Shown: one piece after another, positions 38,517 to 48,109 of the stretch | Position numbering within the stretch: position 1 is the first letter of the stretch | Layout of the letters: each line of letters starts with the position of its first letter | DNA from: Flavobacterium crassostreae | Lineage (GTDB): Bacteria; Bacteroidota; Bacteroidia; Flavobacteriales; Flavobacteriaceae | Reading direction: 5' to 3' | NCBI RefSeq assembly: GCF_001831475.1 | Contig: NZ_CP017688.1 | Span: 1,922,001-1,986,000, forward strand | Length of the DNA stretch: 64,000 nt | Position numbers and translations under genes: made by a program | The notes under the pieces: model-generated | Databases searched by the model: none | The model's input: the letters and a program-made list of their open reading frames with translations, nothing else | Told to the model about the DNA's origin: nothing

Positions 38517-38712
38517 TTATAATAGTACTTAATTAATTAATTTTGCTAGCAGATAAAAGTAATACGTATATTCCTTTTAGTAGCGCAATTGTTGTAAAAT
38601 TACTATTAAATAAACCGTTGTTTTTTAACCAAAAAATAACGGTTTATTAAAGACATATTATTCCAAGAATCACAGAAAATTAAAAAATACAATAAACCCA
38701 AACATACCCAAT

Positions 38713-39594
38713 ATGCAATCATTAATAGGAACCGGTGTTGCTCTTGTAACCCCATTTAAAGAAGATTTTTCAATTGATACTGAGGCATTAACTCGGATTG
38801 TTAATTTTTCTATAGCTGGGGGAGTAGAATATCTGGTAGTTTTAGGAACCACTGCCGAAAACGCAACCTTAACCCCAGAAGAGAAAGAATTAGTTATAAC
38901 CACTATCGTTGCAGCCAACAAAGGAAGATTGCCTTTGGTTTTAGGCGTAGGAGGCAACGATACCAGAAAAGTAGTAGCCGAGTTAGAGACCAGAGATTTT
39001 TCGGACTTTGCGGCCATACTCTCTGTTTCGCCTTTTTATAATAAACCAACCCAAGAAGGGATTTACCAACATTTCAAGGCTATTTCAATAGCTTCTCCAG
39101 TACCGGTAATTATTTATAACGTACCCGGTAGAACTTCTAGCAACATGCTGCCCAAAACGGTACTTAGACTAGCAAATGATTTCCAAAACATAGTAGCCAT
39201 AAAAGAAGCTGCAGGAGATTTAGTGCAAGCTATGCAAATTCTAAAAGACAAACCAAAAGACTTTATGGTAATCTCTGGAGACGATATGATTGCCTTACCG
39301 ATGGTTTTGGCAGGTGGAGCAGGCGTAATATCGGTTATAGGTCAAGGATTTCCGAAAGAATTTTCCGAAATGATTCGTTTAGGGCTCAACCATAAAGTTA
39401 CCGAAGCATTCCAATTACACTACCGTTTATCTGAGGCAATAGACATGATTTTTGAACAAGGCAATCCCGCCGGAATCAAACAAGTTTTTCAAAGTCTAGG
39501 TTTAGCAGACAGCTACCTGCGTTTGCCTTTAGTGCAAGTAGACGAATCCTTGCGTCAAAGAATTACACAATTTATTGAAAACCTAGATAAATAG
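38713..39594 (+). CDS. dapA: 4-hydroxy-tetrahydrodipicolinate synthase
   Basis: Condenses pyruvate with aspartate semialdehyde in the lysine/diaminopimelate pathway. The 293-aa TIM-barrel protein has [54 protein letters not shown], the [11 protein letters not shown] loop, and the Schiff-base lysine in [11 protein letters not shown]. The C-terminal half has [25 protein letters not shown]. All active-site segments are intact. bamD follows on the same strand after a 133-bp gap. Confidence 0.97.
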   Translation: MQSLIGTGVALVTPFKEDFSIDTEALTRIVNFSIAGGVEYLVVLGTTAENATLTPEEKELVITTIVAANKGRLPLVLGVGGNDTRKVVAELETRDFSDFAAILSVSPFYNKPTQEGIYQHFKAISIASPVPVIIYNVPGRTSSNMLPKTVLRLANDFQNIVAIKEAAGDLVQAMQILKDKPKDFMVISGDDMIALPMVLAGGAGVISVIGQGFPKEFSEMIRLGLNHKVTEAFQLHYRLSEAIDMIFEQGNPAGIKQVFQSLGLADSYLRLPLVQVDESLRQRITQFIENLDK

Positions 39595-39727
39595 GCTTTG
39601 TGAGAGTGCTTTTTTTAAATAAAGAAATATTTTGTAATGGCTAAATTAATACCTAAATTTGCCACCGAAACTGTAGTAAGTTTTTTTGTGAATTAGTATG
39701 TAATTTGCACGTAAAAAAAGCAAACAA

Positions 39728-40522
39728 ATGAAAAAAATTATAGCCCTATTGTTTTTTGTAACACTTTTTAGCTCTTGTAATGCTTATCAAAAAGTGCTTA
39801 AAAAAGACGATGTTGCAGCAAAATTTGCCATGGGTACTACTCTATATGAGTCCGGAAAATACACTAAGGCTATACGACTTTTTGAACAAATAGCACCTGC
39901 TTATCGTGGCAAACCACAGGCAGAAAAGTTGTTTTATATGTTTGCTCAATCCTATTACAAAACCCAACAATATTATTTGGCGGGCTATCAATTTGAAAGT
40001 TTTGTATCCAGCTATCCAAAGAGTGAAAAACTCCAAGAAGCAGCCTATTTAGGTGCTGTGAGTTACTCGGAGTTATCACCAGTATATAGTCTAGATCAGG
40101 TAGATACCTTCAAAGCAATTGATAAATTGCAAGCCTTTATAGATGCCTATCCTAACTCGGAATATATGGAGCATGCAAATGCCACCTTGCAATCTTTGAC
40201 CGAAAAAATAGAAAAAAAAGTATATGAAAATGCCAAAGGCTACCATACCATATCGGATTATAAATCTGCCATAGTAGCCTTAAATAATTTTGTAATAGAT
40301 TATCCTGGAACCAAATACAAAGAAGATGCGTTATATTATAACCTAGATGCAGCGTATCAATTAGGGATCAATAGTATTGAATCAAAAAAAGAAGAACGCC
40401 TACAAAATGCCAAAAAAGCGTATGCTAATTTGATAAAATACAAATCAGAGACAAAATACAAACAAAAAGCCGATGTAATGTTGGTTAAGGTAGAACAAGA
40501 TTTACAAAAATTTACTAAATAA
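39728..40522 (+). CDS. bamD: Outer membrane assembly lipoprotein BamD
   Basis: Lipoprotein component of the BAM complex that inserts beta-barrel proteins in the outer membrane. 264 aa, signal peptide with lipobox FSSC (Cys17), then TPR-type repeats: AAKFAMGTTLYESGKYTKAIRLFEQIAP, KLFYMFAQSYYKTQQYYLAGYQFESFVSSYP and later repeats with AIVALNNFVIDYPGTKY. Start of the bamD-rpoZ-coaBC-porD-recN cluster; rpoZ is 8 bp downstream. Confidence 0.95.
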   Translation: MKKIIALLFFVTLFSSCNAYQKVLKKDDVAAKFAMGTTLYESGKYTKAIRLFEQIAPAYRGKPQAEKLFYMFAQSYYKTQQYYLAGYQFESFVSSYPKSEKLQEAAYLGAVSYSELSPVYSLDQVDTFKAIDKLQAFIDAYPNSEYMEHANATLQSLTEKIEKKVYENAKGYHTISDYKSAIVALNNFVIDYPGTKYKEDALYYNLDAAYQLGINSIESKKEERLQNAKKAYANLIKYKSETKYKQKADVMLVKVEQDLQKFTK

Positions 40523-40530
40523 ATAAAGTC

Positions 40531-40848
40531 ATGGATTTAAAAAAGACGAATGCTCCAGTAAATACAATAACGTATAACAAAACCGTTATTGAAGCACCTA
40601 CTGGTAATGTGTATGAAGCAATAACCATTATGGCTAAAAGAGCAAATCAAATCAATTCTGAAATAAAAAAAGAATTAACAGAAAAACTAGAAGAATTTGC
40701 AACATATAATGACAGTTTGGAAGAAGTTTTTGAAAACAAAGAACAAATTGAAGTTTCTAAATTTTACGAAAAACTACCTAAGCCACATGCATTAGCAGTG
40801 CAAGAATGGTTAGAAGGAAAAGTTTACCATAGAGATTCAACTAAATAG
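40531..40848 (+). CDS. rpoZ: RNA polymerase omega subunit (Rpb6-like)
   Basis: 105-aa Bacteroidota-type omega subunit of RNA polymerase. MDLKKTNAPVNTITYNK, then GNVYEAITIMAKRANQINSEIKKEL, which matches the omega/Rpb6 core helix with its alternating hydrophobic pattern, then an acidic C-terminal part ending LEGKVYHRDS. It supports assembly of beta-prime. It is 8 bp after bamD and 7 bp before coaBC, so it is in one transcript with both. Confidence 0.93.
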   Translation: MDLKKTNAPVNTITYNKTVIEAPTGNVYEAITIMAKRANQINSEIKKELTEKLEEFATYNDSLEEVFENKEQIEVSKFYEKLPKPHALAVQEWLEGKVYHRDSTK

Positions 40849-40855
40849 TACCAGC

Positions 40856-42094
40856 ATGTCAGTTTTAAGCGGTAAAAAAGTTTTGCTAGGAATATCTGGT
40901 GGAATTGCCGCCTACAAAACAACCTATTTAGTACGACTTTTGATAAAAGCAGGTGCACATGTCCAAGTGATAATGACACCTGCTTCTAAGGATTTTGTAA
41001 CGCCACTTAGTTTGTCTACATTATCCAAAAATCCAGTTTATTCCAGTTTTTTTGCTACAGAAGACCATCACAATACAGAAGATGCACAGCCGAATCAGGA
41101 ACAAAGATGGAACAACCATGTAGAATTGGGTTTGTGGGCTGATATAATGCTAATAGCGCCCGCTACCGCAAATACCTTATCCAAGATGGCTAATGGTATT
41201 TGTGATAACTTGCTTATTGCTACGTATTTATCGGCAAAATGTCCGGTATATTTTGCTCCCGCAATGGATTTGGATATGTACCAACACCCTACTACTGTGG
41301 CTAGTTTTCGTAGTTTACAACAATTTGGTATAACCATAATTCCTGCCGAAACAGGAGAGTTAGCAAGTGGTCTTTCTGGAGAAGGAAGAATGGCCGAACC
41401 AGAACATATTGTTGCTTTTCTTGAAGCAGATTTAGAGAGTAAGCTCCCCTTGAAAGGAAAAAAAATACTAATTACGGCAGGTCCAACCTACGAAGCAATA
41501 GACCCCGTACGTTTTATAGGTAACCATTCTTCCGGAAAAATGGGTTTTGATATCGCCAATAGTGCCGCAGCACTTGGTGCTACCGTTTTTTTAGTAGCGG
41601 GTCCCACAACACTACAGGTCAAACAGCCGAGTATTCAGGTCATAAACGTAACCTCTGCACAACAAATGTACGATGCTTGTCATGTCTATTTTGAACAAGT
41701 GGACGTTGCTATAGCAGCAGCTGCAGTAGCAGATTACAGACCCAAAACAGTAGCTACTCAAAAAATTAAAAAAGCGGCAGACAATTTGGTTATAGAACTC
41801 GAAAAAACCAAAGATATATTAGCTTCGTTAGGAGCAATCAAAAAAAAACAGTTTTTGATAGGTTTTGCTCTAGAGACCGAAAATGAAATTGAAAACGCAA
41901 AGGCTAAAATCCAGAAAAAAAACTTAGATTTGATTGTTCTAAACTCCTTGCAAGATTTAGGAGCAGGCTTCAAGCAATTAACAAACAAAGTTACTTTTAT
42001 TGACAAAAACTACACCATAGAACCTATGGCGTTAAAATCAAAAGAGGCAGTTGCTGAGGATATTTTAAACAAAGTTATAGACCATTTTAGATGA
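40856..42094 (+). CDS. coaBC: Bifunctional phosphopantothenoylcysteine decarboxylase/synthetase
   Basis: Two consecutive steps of coenzyme A synthesis in one 412-aa polypeptide. The N-terminal CoaC (about 1-190) has [42 protein letters not shown] and APAMDLDMY. The C-terminal CoaB (about 195-412) has [37 protein letters not shown] and LVLNSL. The stop codon overlaps the porD start (ATGA), giving translational coupling. The coaE gene for the last step of the pathway is also in the window at 48110-48706. Confidence 0.97.
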   Translation: MSVLSGKKVLLGISGGIAAYKTTYLVRLLIKAGAHVQVIMTPASKDFVTPLSLSTLSKNPVYSSFFATEDHHNTEDAQPNQEQRWNNHVELGLWADIMLIAPATANTLSKMANGICDNLLIATYLSAKCPVYFAPAMDLDMYQHPTTVASFRSLQQFGITIIPAETGELASGLSGEGRMAEPEHIVAFLEADLESKLPLKGKKILITAGPTYEAIDPVRFIGNHSSGKMGFDIANSAAALGATVFLVAGPTTLQVKQPSIQVINVTSAQQMYDACHVYFEQVDVAIAAAAVADYRPKTVATQKIKKAADNLVIELEKTKDILASLGAIKKKQFLIGFALETENEIENAKAKIQKKNLDLIVLNSLQDLGAGFKQLTNKVTFIDKNYTIEPMALKSKEAVAEDILNKVIDHFR

Positions 42095-42975
42095 AAAAAG
42101 TATTTGTATTCTTCGTGTTATTATTATCTGCAGGCGCTATAGCGCAACAGTTAAATTGTTCCTTGACCGTAAATGCACAAAAATTAAACAATACCAACCA
42201 GCAAGTTTTTAAAACATTAGAAACTTCTCTTAAGGAATTTGTGAATACTACCGATTGGACTGGACAAACAGTACAACAACACGAGAAAATAAATTGTTCT
42301 ATATTTATAACTATTTTATCTCACAATTCCAATCAATTTTCAGCAACCATTCAAGTACAGTCTTCTAGACCAATTTACAATTCGTCGTATTCGTCTCCGG
42401 TTCTGAATTTTAATGACAAAAATTTTGATTTTAATTACACAGAATACGAAAATTTAAATTTCAATCCCAATGGTTTTAGTTCCAATTTAGTTTCTGTTAT
42501 CTCGTTTTATAGTTATCTTATTTTGGGTATGGATGCAGACACATTTGTCTTAGAATCTGGAACAGACTATCTAGTACAAGCCCAAAATATTGCAAATATA
42601 GCCCAACAAAGCAGTAATAAGGGGTGGAGTCAATCAGACGGAAATGACAGCAGGTATTTTTTAATCAATGACTTGCTATCCCCAACCTATGCTGCTATCC
42701 GTAAAACCGAGCTAGAATACCATACCGGTTTAGACCTTATGGCTCAGGATTTAAAATCAGCCAAAGAGAAAGTCAAAATGGCATTGCTAAATTTGACCAA
42801 GCTAAATGCCGTAAAACCCAACGCATTTTTGACACGTACTTTCTTTGATGCAAAATCAGATGAAATAGTATCGGTTTTCTCCGGCGGTCCTTCAATAGAT
42901 GTTACAGATCTTACAGAAAGTTTGAACCGAGTTTCTCCCATGAACTCCAGTAAATGGGCAACCATTACGTTTTAA
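42091..42975 (+). CDS. porD: PorD/DUF4835 family protein
   Basis: 294-aa secreted protein of the DUF4835 family, called PorD in type IX secretion studies of Porphyromonas and Flavobacterium; the link to that secretion system is known for the family, not shown here. Signal peptide [19 protein letters not shown], cut before QLNC. The mature part has the family block FEYNYSEYENLNFN-type (here NYTEYENLNFNPNGFSSNLVS), SVISFYSYLILGMDADTF, and RYFLINDLLSPTYAAIRK. Overlaps coaBC by 4 bp; recN is 52 bp downstream. Confidence 0.93.
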   Translation: MKKVFVFFVLLLSAGAIAQQLNCSLTVNAQKLNNTNQQVFKTLETSLKEFVNTTDWTGQTVQQHEKINCSIFITILSHNSNQFSATIQVQSSRPIYNSSYSSPVLNFNDKNFDFNYTEYENLNFNPNGFSSNLVSVISFYSYLILGMDADTFVLESGTDYLVQAQNIANIAQQSSNKGWSQSDGNDSRYFLINDLLSPTYAAIRKTELEYHTGLDLMAQDLKSAKEKVKMALLNLTKLNAVKPNAFLTRTFFDAKSDEIVSVFSGGPSIDVTDLTESLNRVSPMNSSKWATITF

Positions 42976-43027
42976 ACCCAGTGCGAATACTGTTATATTT
43001 TCTAAAAACCATTTCAAAAAAAACCAA

Positions 43028-44680
43028 ATGATTACTTCATTATCTATAAAAAATTATGCCCTAATTGAAAAGTTGAGTATTGATTTTTCAAAAGGATTTT
43101 CAATTATTACCGGAGAAACAGGAGCTGGTAAATCGATCATTTTAGGTGCCTTAGGATTGATACAAGGCAAGAGGGCAGATTTATCTTCAATAAAAAACAA
43201 GGATGAAAAATGTGTTATTGAAGCACATTTTGAAATTGCGAAATACCATTTAGCCTCTTTTTTTAAGGAAAACGACATTGATTATGAGTCCGATACCATC
43301 ATTAGACGCGAAATTCTTCCATCCGGAAAATCTAGGGCATTTATAAACGATAGTCCAGTAAACCTTCAATTATTGCAAGAATTAAGCTTGTTTTTGATTG
43401 ACATCCATTCCCAGCAACAAACCAGAGAATTATCTGACGAAAACGTACAATTTGAAATCATTGATGCCATTGCCAAAAACCATTCTGTTATTTTGGAATA
43501 CCAATTGGATTTAAGTACCTACAAATCGAATAAATCCAAGTTAAATAGCTTGATTAAAAAACAAGCAGATGCATTAAAAGAGCAAGAATACCATACTTTT
43601 TTATGGAAGGAACTTGTGGCAGCTAATCTAAAACCAGACGAACAAGAAATTTTGGAAGCAGATTTTGAGCAATTAAATAATGTAGAAATAATTAAAGAAT
43701 CTTTAGATAAATCTTTGGCTATAGCCAATGAGGAGCAAATCGGAGTGTTGCAAAATTTAAAAGAGATTAAAGCTATTTTGCAAAAAATAACACCATTTTC
43801 TTTAGATTATGCCGCTTTAGTCGAACGTATATCTAGTGTATTGATTGAGTTTGATGATATAACACAAGAGTTAAACCGTTGTGCAGACAAATTAATAAAT
43901 GATCCGGAGCAATTGGAATTACTAAACCAAAAACTACAACTCCTTTATAATTTACAAAAAAAACACCAAGTAGATAGCATAAGTGGTCTATTGGAGATAC
44001 AATCCCAATTAGGCGCTTCTGTTGCAGAATTAGAAAATTTAGAAACAGATATAGCACAACTTACGGATGCAGTTCAAGAAAAAGAACGTGTTTTAGACCA
44101 TCTAGCAATCCAAATTCATGATAATAGAGCAAAGGCAATCCCTATTTTGTCTCAAAAATTAATTACCATATTAGATACTTTAGGAATGCCAAATGTGCGT
44201 TTTGATATCCAAATTAAACAAACAAAAGCCTATTTAGCAAACGGCAAAGATGAAATGCAATTTTTATTTGCAGCAAATAAAGGCACCGATTTTGGTTTGT
44301 TAAAAAAAGTAGCTTCTGGTGGCGAGATGTCAAGAATAATGCTGGCTGTAAAAGCAATTTTAGCCCATTATTCTAAACTACCTACTTTAATATTTGACGA
44401 AATAGATACTGGAGTATCTGGCGAAATTGCAATCAAAATGGGAGAAATAATGAAAGAAATGAGCCAAACCATGCAAATTTTTGCCATAACCCATCTGCCA
44501 CAAATTGCCGCCAAAGGAAATGCTCACTTTAAAGTATTTAAATCTACCGTAGGTGAAGCCACCCAATCCGAGCTTAAACTATTAACCAATGAAGAACGTG
44601 TAGTAGAAATTGCACAAATGTTATCCGGAACCGTAGTTTCAGATTCGGCCTTAAATCACGCCAAAGCCTTGCTGAACTAG
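43028..44680 (+). CDS. recN: DNA repair protein RecN
   Basis: SMC-like ATPase that helps in double-strand break repair. 550 aa with N-terminal Walker A ITGETGAGKSII (about 28-39), a central coiled-coil (about 150-370, rich in Leu/Glu/Lys with a breakpoint near the middle), and a C-terminal ATP-binding part with SGGEMSRIMLA signature and IFDEIDTGVSG Walker B. Domain order and length fit the family. The promoter for the next gene overlaps the recN stop codon region. Confidence 0.97.
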   Translation: MITSLSIKNYALIEKLSIDFSKGFSIITGETGAGKSIILGALGLIQGKRADLSSIKNKDEKCVIEAHFEIAKYHLASFFKENDIDYESDTIIRREILPSGKSRAFINDSPVNLQLLQELSLFLIDIHSQQQTRELSDENVQFEIIDAIAKNHSVILEYQLDLSTYKSNKSKLNSLIKKQADALKEQEYHTFLWKELVAANLKPDEQEILEADFEQLNNVEIIKESLDKSLAIANEEQIGVLQNLKEIKAILQKITPFSLDYAALVERISSVLIEFDDITQELNRCADKLINDPEQLELLNQKLQLLYNLQKKHQVDSISGLLEIQSQLGASVAELENLETDIAQLTDAVQEKERVLDHLAIQIHDNRAKAIPILSQKLITILDTLGMPNVRFDIQIKQTKAYLANGKDEMQFLFAANKGTDFGLLKKVASGGEMSRIMLAVKAILAHYSKLPTLIFDEIDTGVSGEIAIKMGEIMKEMSQTMQIFAITHLPQIAAKGNAHFKVFKSTVGEATQSELKLLTNEERVVEIAQMLSGTVVSDSALNHAKALLN

Positions 44681-44698
44681 ATTTTTGATTTATATTTG
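44669..44698 (+). promoter_or_regulatory. Promoter of fabV
   Basis: TTG (44669-44671), a 19-nt spacer and TATATTTG (44691-44698), in the last codons of recN. Predicted start near 44705, giving a leader of about 66 nt. Confidence 0.75.
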
Positions 44699-44770
44699 TT
44701 CTCAAATTAGAGATTTACCAGCCTATTTAAGGTTTACGAAACACAAAATTCAACGCATAAAATATACAAA

Positions 44771-45958
44771 ATGATTATAGAACCTAGAATGAGAGGATTT
44801 ATTTGTTTGACAGCCCATCCAGATGGTTGTGAACAAAGTGTAAAAAATCAAATTGAATACATCAAATCAAAAGGAGCAATCCAAGGTGCCAAAAACGTAT
44901 TAGTTATTGGTGCTTCAACGGGTTTTGGACTCGCTTCAAGAATTTCGAGTGCATTTGGATCTAATGCTTCTACACTTGGCGTTTTTTTTGAAAAACCACC
45001 AAGCGAAGGAAAAACTGCCTCACCAGGTTGGTACAACTCAGCAGCTTTTGAAAAAGAAGCGCACAAAGCTGGTTTGTATGCCAAGAGCATCAACGGCGAT
45101 GCTTTTTCAGATGCTGTCAAAAAACAAACTTTAGACCTAATTAAAGCAGATTTAGGACAAGTAGATTTAATTATCTATAGTTTAGCTTCTCCGGTGCGTT
45201 TGGATCCTAAAACAGAAGTATTGCATCGTTCTGTTTTAAAACCAATTGGAGATAAATTTACAAACAAAACCGTAGATTTTCACTCCGGAAAAGTATCCGA
45301 AATAACCATTGAGCCTGCCGCAGGCGAAGATATTGAAAACACCGTAAAAGTAATGGGTGGCGAAGACTGGGCAATGTGGATAGAGGCACTAAAGGCTGCT
45401 AATTTGTTAGCACCAGGAGCAACAACAGTTGCCTACTCGTATATTGGTCCATCCCTTACGGAGGCTGTGTATAGAAAAGGAACCATTGGTCGCGCTAAGG
45501 ACCATCTAGAAGCTACCGCTTTTACCATTACGGATAGCCTTACAAGCATTGGCGGTAAAGCCTATGTTTCTGTAAACAAAGCATTAGTAACCCAAGCAAG
45601 TTCTGCAATTCCGGTAATTCCGTTGTATATTTCATTGTTGTATAAAATTATGAAAGCAGAAGGAATTCATGAAGGATGTATTGAACAAATCCAGCGTTTG
45701 TATGCCGATAGGTTGTTTACTGGCAAAGAAATCCCAACGGATGAAAAAGGCAGAATTAGAATTGACGATTGGGAAATGCGTCCAGATGTACAAGAAAAAA
45801 TCGCCAAATTATGGCAAGAAGCTACCACCGAAAATTTAGCCGAACTAGGAGATTTAGAAGGATACCGAAGTGATTTTCATAATCTTTTTGGATTTGGCCT
45901 CAAAGGGGTAGATTACAAAGCAGATACTAACGAAATGGTAGGCATAGAGAGTATCTAA
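44771..45958 (+). CDS. fabV: Trans-2-enoyl-CoA/ACP reductase FabV
   Basis: NAD(P)H-dependent enoyl reductase of the FabV/TER family, 395 aa, the normal family size (E. coli-type FabI is about 265). It opens MIIEPRMRGFICLTAHPDGC, has the cofactor-binding GASTGFG (48-54), and the active pair in the Y-x8-K motif Tyr234/Lys243 (AVYRKGTIGRAK). In fatty-acid synthesis it does the last step of each elongation cycle. Insensitivity to triclosan is known for FabV proteins; it is not tested here. fabI is directly downstream behind its own terminator and promoter. Confidence 0.96.
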   Translation: MIIEPRMRGFICLTAHPDGCEQSVKNQIEYIKSKGAIQGAKNVLVIGASTGFGLASRISSAFGSNASTLGVFFEKPPSEGKTASPGWYNSAAFEKEAHKAGLYAKSINGDAFSDAVKKQTLDLIKADLGQVDLIIYSLASPVRLDPKTEVLHRSVLKPIGDKFTNKTVDFHSGKVSEITIEPAAGEDIENTVKVMGGEDWAMWIEALKAANLLAPGATTVAYSYIGPSLTEAVYRKGTIGRAKDHLEATAFTITDSLTSIGGKAYVSVNKALVTQASSAIPVIPLYISLLYKIMKAEGIHEGCIEQIQRLYADRLFTGKEIPTDEKGRIRIDDWEMRPDVQEKIAKLWQEATTENLAELGDLEGYRSDFHNLFGFGLKGVDYKADTNEMVGIESI

Positions 45959-45980
45959 TACTACGATTCATTTTTATAGA

Positions 45981-46030
45981 ACACCTTACTTTATGGAGAC
46001 TTTAGTCTTTTTATAGTAAGGTGTTTTTTT
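45981..46030 (+). terminator. Intrinsic terminator after fabV
   Basis: ACACCTTACT (45981-45990) pairs with AGTAAGGTGT followed by TTTTTTT; the loop also contains a small GACTTTAGTC hairpin. It separates fabV from fabI. Confidence 0.88.
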
Positions 46031-46113
46031 AGATAACTTAAATTAAAATTTTAAAGCCATACTCGTATGCAAATAGAAGTACATTGATTTTAATTCTAAA
46101 AAAACAATTGCTA

Positions 46114-46144
46114 TTGCAGACCAATATTAGAATGTATATTTTTG
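46114..46144 (+). promoter_or_regulatory. Promoter of fabI
   Basis: TTG (46114-46116), a 20-nt spacer and TATTTTTG (46137-46144). Predicted start near 46151, downstream of the ATG at 46146, which supports the later ATG at 46170 as the true start. Confidence 0.7.
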
Positions 46145-46169
46145 AATGTTTTTTATAAAAAGAAAAATT

Positions 46170-46976
46170 ATGCACAATTTATTACAAGGAAAAAGAGGGA
46201 TTATATTTGGTGCCCTGGATGAAAATTCAATTGCATGGAAAACTGCAGAACGCGTGCACCAAGAAGGCGGTACCTTTGTACTTACGAATGCTCCAGCAGC
46301 CATGCGTTTAGGAAATATTGCCGCATTAGCATCCAAAACAGGAGCTACTGTTATTCCGGCAGATGCAACATCTGTAGAAGATCTTGAAAAATTGATAGAT
46401 CAAGCAACAGAAATTTTAGGCGGAAAAATTGATTTTGTTTTGCATTCCATAGGGATGTCTGTGAATGTTCGTAAAGGAAACCACTACACCAATCAAAATT
46501 ATGACTTTACGGAAAAAGGCTGGAACGTCTCTGCGGTTTCTTTTCATAAACTAATGCAAGTTTTGTACAAAAAAGACGCCATGAATGCCTGGGGGAGTAT
46601 CGTAGCTTTATCTTATATGGCAGCCCAGCGCGTGTTTCCGGACTACAATGATATGGCAGATAACAAGGCTTTTTTAGAATCTATAGCCCGAAGTTTTGGC
46701 TATTTTTTTGGAAGAGATAAAAAAGTAAGAGTCAATACCATTTCGCAATCTCCCACAGCCACCAGAGCCGGACAGGGCGTAAAGGGGTTTAAAGGATTTA
46801 TTGCCTTTGCAGATAAGATGGCTCCATTAGGCAACGCATCGGCTTTAGATTGTGCAAATTATACCGTAGCCATGTTTTCGGATCTAACCAGAATGGTAAC
46901 CCTTCAAAACTTACTGCATGATGGCGGATTTTCAAATATGGGAGTAAGCCAAGAAATAATGGAAATGTTTGAATAG
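46170..46976 (+). CDS. fabI: Enoyl-[acyl-carrier-protein] reductase FabI
   Basis: NADH-dependent enoyl-ACP reductase of type II fatty-acid synthesis, 268 aa from ATG 46170 (MHNLLQGKRG). Short-chain dehydrogenase family with the FabI-specific glycine-poor start GIIFGALDENSIAW and active residues Tyr149, Tyr159 and Lys166 in SYMAAQRVFPDYNDMADNK. The C-terminal part has INTISQSPTATRA-type sequence (NTISQSPTATRAGQGV). A second, unrelated enoyl reductase (fabV) lies just upstream with separate transcription signals. Confidence 0.96.
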   Translation: MHNLLQGKRGIIFGALDENSIAWKTAERVHQEGGTFVLTNAPAAMRLGNIAALASKTGATVIPADATSVEDLEKLIDQATEILGGKIDFVLHSIGMSVNVRKGNHYTNQNYDFTEKGWNVSAVSFHKLMQVLYKKDAMNAWGSIVALSYMAAQRVFPDYNDMADNKAFLESIARSFGYFFGRDKKVRVNTISQSPTATRAGQGVKGFKGFIAFADKMAPLGNASALDCANYTVAMFSDLTRMVTLQNLLHDGGFSNMGVSQEIMEMFE

Positions 46977-47002
46977 TACCTTATTTTCACTACATTTTTG
47001 AT

Positions 47003-47035
47003 AAAAACCATTGCTTATTGACGGTGGTTTTTTTA
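47003..47035 (+). terminator. Intrinsic terminator after fabI
   Basis: AAAACCA (47004-47010) with TGGTTTT (47025-47031) plus T-run. Stem is short (7 bp). Confidence 0.65.
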
Positions 47036-47054
47036 TAGATCGTATTTAAAAGTA

Positions 47055-47062
47055 TATCTTTG
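47055..47062 (+). promoter_or_regulatory. -7 box for the glycosyltransferase gene
   Basis: TATCTTTG followed by CGGC, exact TAnnTTTG, 47 nt before the ATG at 47110. No TTG at the expected -33 position. Confidence 0.5.
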
Positions 47063-47109
47063 CGGCTTACTTTGTAGCTTTTTATTTTAACCAATACCCC
47101 ACAGCATAT

Positions 47110-48108
47110 ATGTTGTTCTCCTTGATTATTCCGGTATATAATAGACCAGATGAAGTAGATGAACTTTTAAAAAGTTTAACACAATTAGAGTATACCGCCA
47201 ATTTTGAAGTAGTACTTGTAGAAGACGGTTCTACCATAGCATGTTTAGAGGTAGTACAGCATTATACAGACCAACTGACCATTTCGTATTATTTTAAAGA
47301 AAATTCCGGACCTGGAGACTCTAGAAATTACGGAATGCAAAGAGCAAAAGGGGATTATTTTATTATATTTGATTCGGATTGCATCATCCCTAAACAGTAC
47401 TTGACCGAGGTAGACAAAGCCTTGCGAGAACATTATGTGGACTGTTTTGGAGGCCCAGACAAAGCCTTGGACAGCTTTTCAGATATTCAAAAAGCAATTA
47501 ATTTTGCCATGACTTCGTTTTGGACCACAGGCGGTATTCGTGGAGGATCCGAAAAAATAGGTAAATTTCAGCCCCGAAGTTTTAATATGGGGATTTCTAA
47601 AAAAGCATTTCAAGCCTCCAAAGGTTTTGGAAACATCCACCCAGGAGAAGACCCAGATTTAAGCATACGGTTATGGAACTTGGGCTTTGAGACCAGATTA
47701 TTTCCGTCTGCGTATGTGTACCATAAAAGAAGAATAGACTGGGACAAATTCTCCCTGCAAGTCAATAAATTTGGCAAAGCAAGACCCATATTAAATAGTT
47801 GGCATCCCCAATACAATAAAGCAACGTTTTTCTTTCCATCTGTTTTTATAATAGGGTTTGCAATAGCGGTTTTTTTATTAATTTTCACCTATGATTTACT
47901 CCTAAAAAGCTATTTTATATATTTTGCAATCCTCTTTGTAACGGCAAGTTACCAAAACAAAAGCCTAAAAATAGGGTATTTGTCAGTACTTGCTGTTTGG
48001 AAACAATTCTATGGCTACGGCACCGGATTTATAGAGGCCTATTTTAAAATAATTCTTTTAAAACAAACCCCTCAAAAAGCATTTCCAGAATTATTTTTTA
48101 AAGCCTAG
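47110..48108 (+). CDS. Family 2 glycosyltransferase, membrane-anchored
   Basis: 332-aa glycosyltransferase of GT2 family. The N-terminal GT-A domain has SLIIPVYNRPDEVDELLKSL, VLVEDGSTIACLEV, SGPGDSRNYGMQRAKGDYFIIFDSDC (metal-binding DSD at about 104-106), and PGEDPDLSIRLWNLGFET, with the ED acidic site. After about residue 240 there are two hydrophobic helices (TFFFPSVFIIGFAIAVFLLIF and SYFIYFAILFVTASY). It probably transfers a sugar to a lipid or envelope glycan at the inner membrane; the donor is unknown. coaE starts one base after its stop. Confidence 0.9.
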   Translation: MLFSLIIPVYNRPDEVDELLKSLTQLEYTANFEVVLVEDGSTIACLEVVQHYTDQLTISYYFKENSGPGDSRNYGMQRAKGDYFIIFDSDCIIPKQYLTEVDKALREHYVDCFGGPDKALDSFSDIQKAINFAMTSFWTTGGIRGGSEKIGKFQPRSFNMGISKKAFQASKGFGNIHPGEDPDLSIRLWNLGFETRLFPSAYVYHKRRIDWDKFSLQVNKFGKARPILNSWHPQYNKATFFFPSVFIIGFAIAVFLLIFTYDLLLKSYFIYFAILFVTASYQNKSLKIGYLSVLAVWKQFYGYGTGFIEAYFKIILLKQTPQKAFPELFFKA

Positions 48109-48109
48109 C

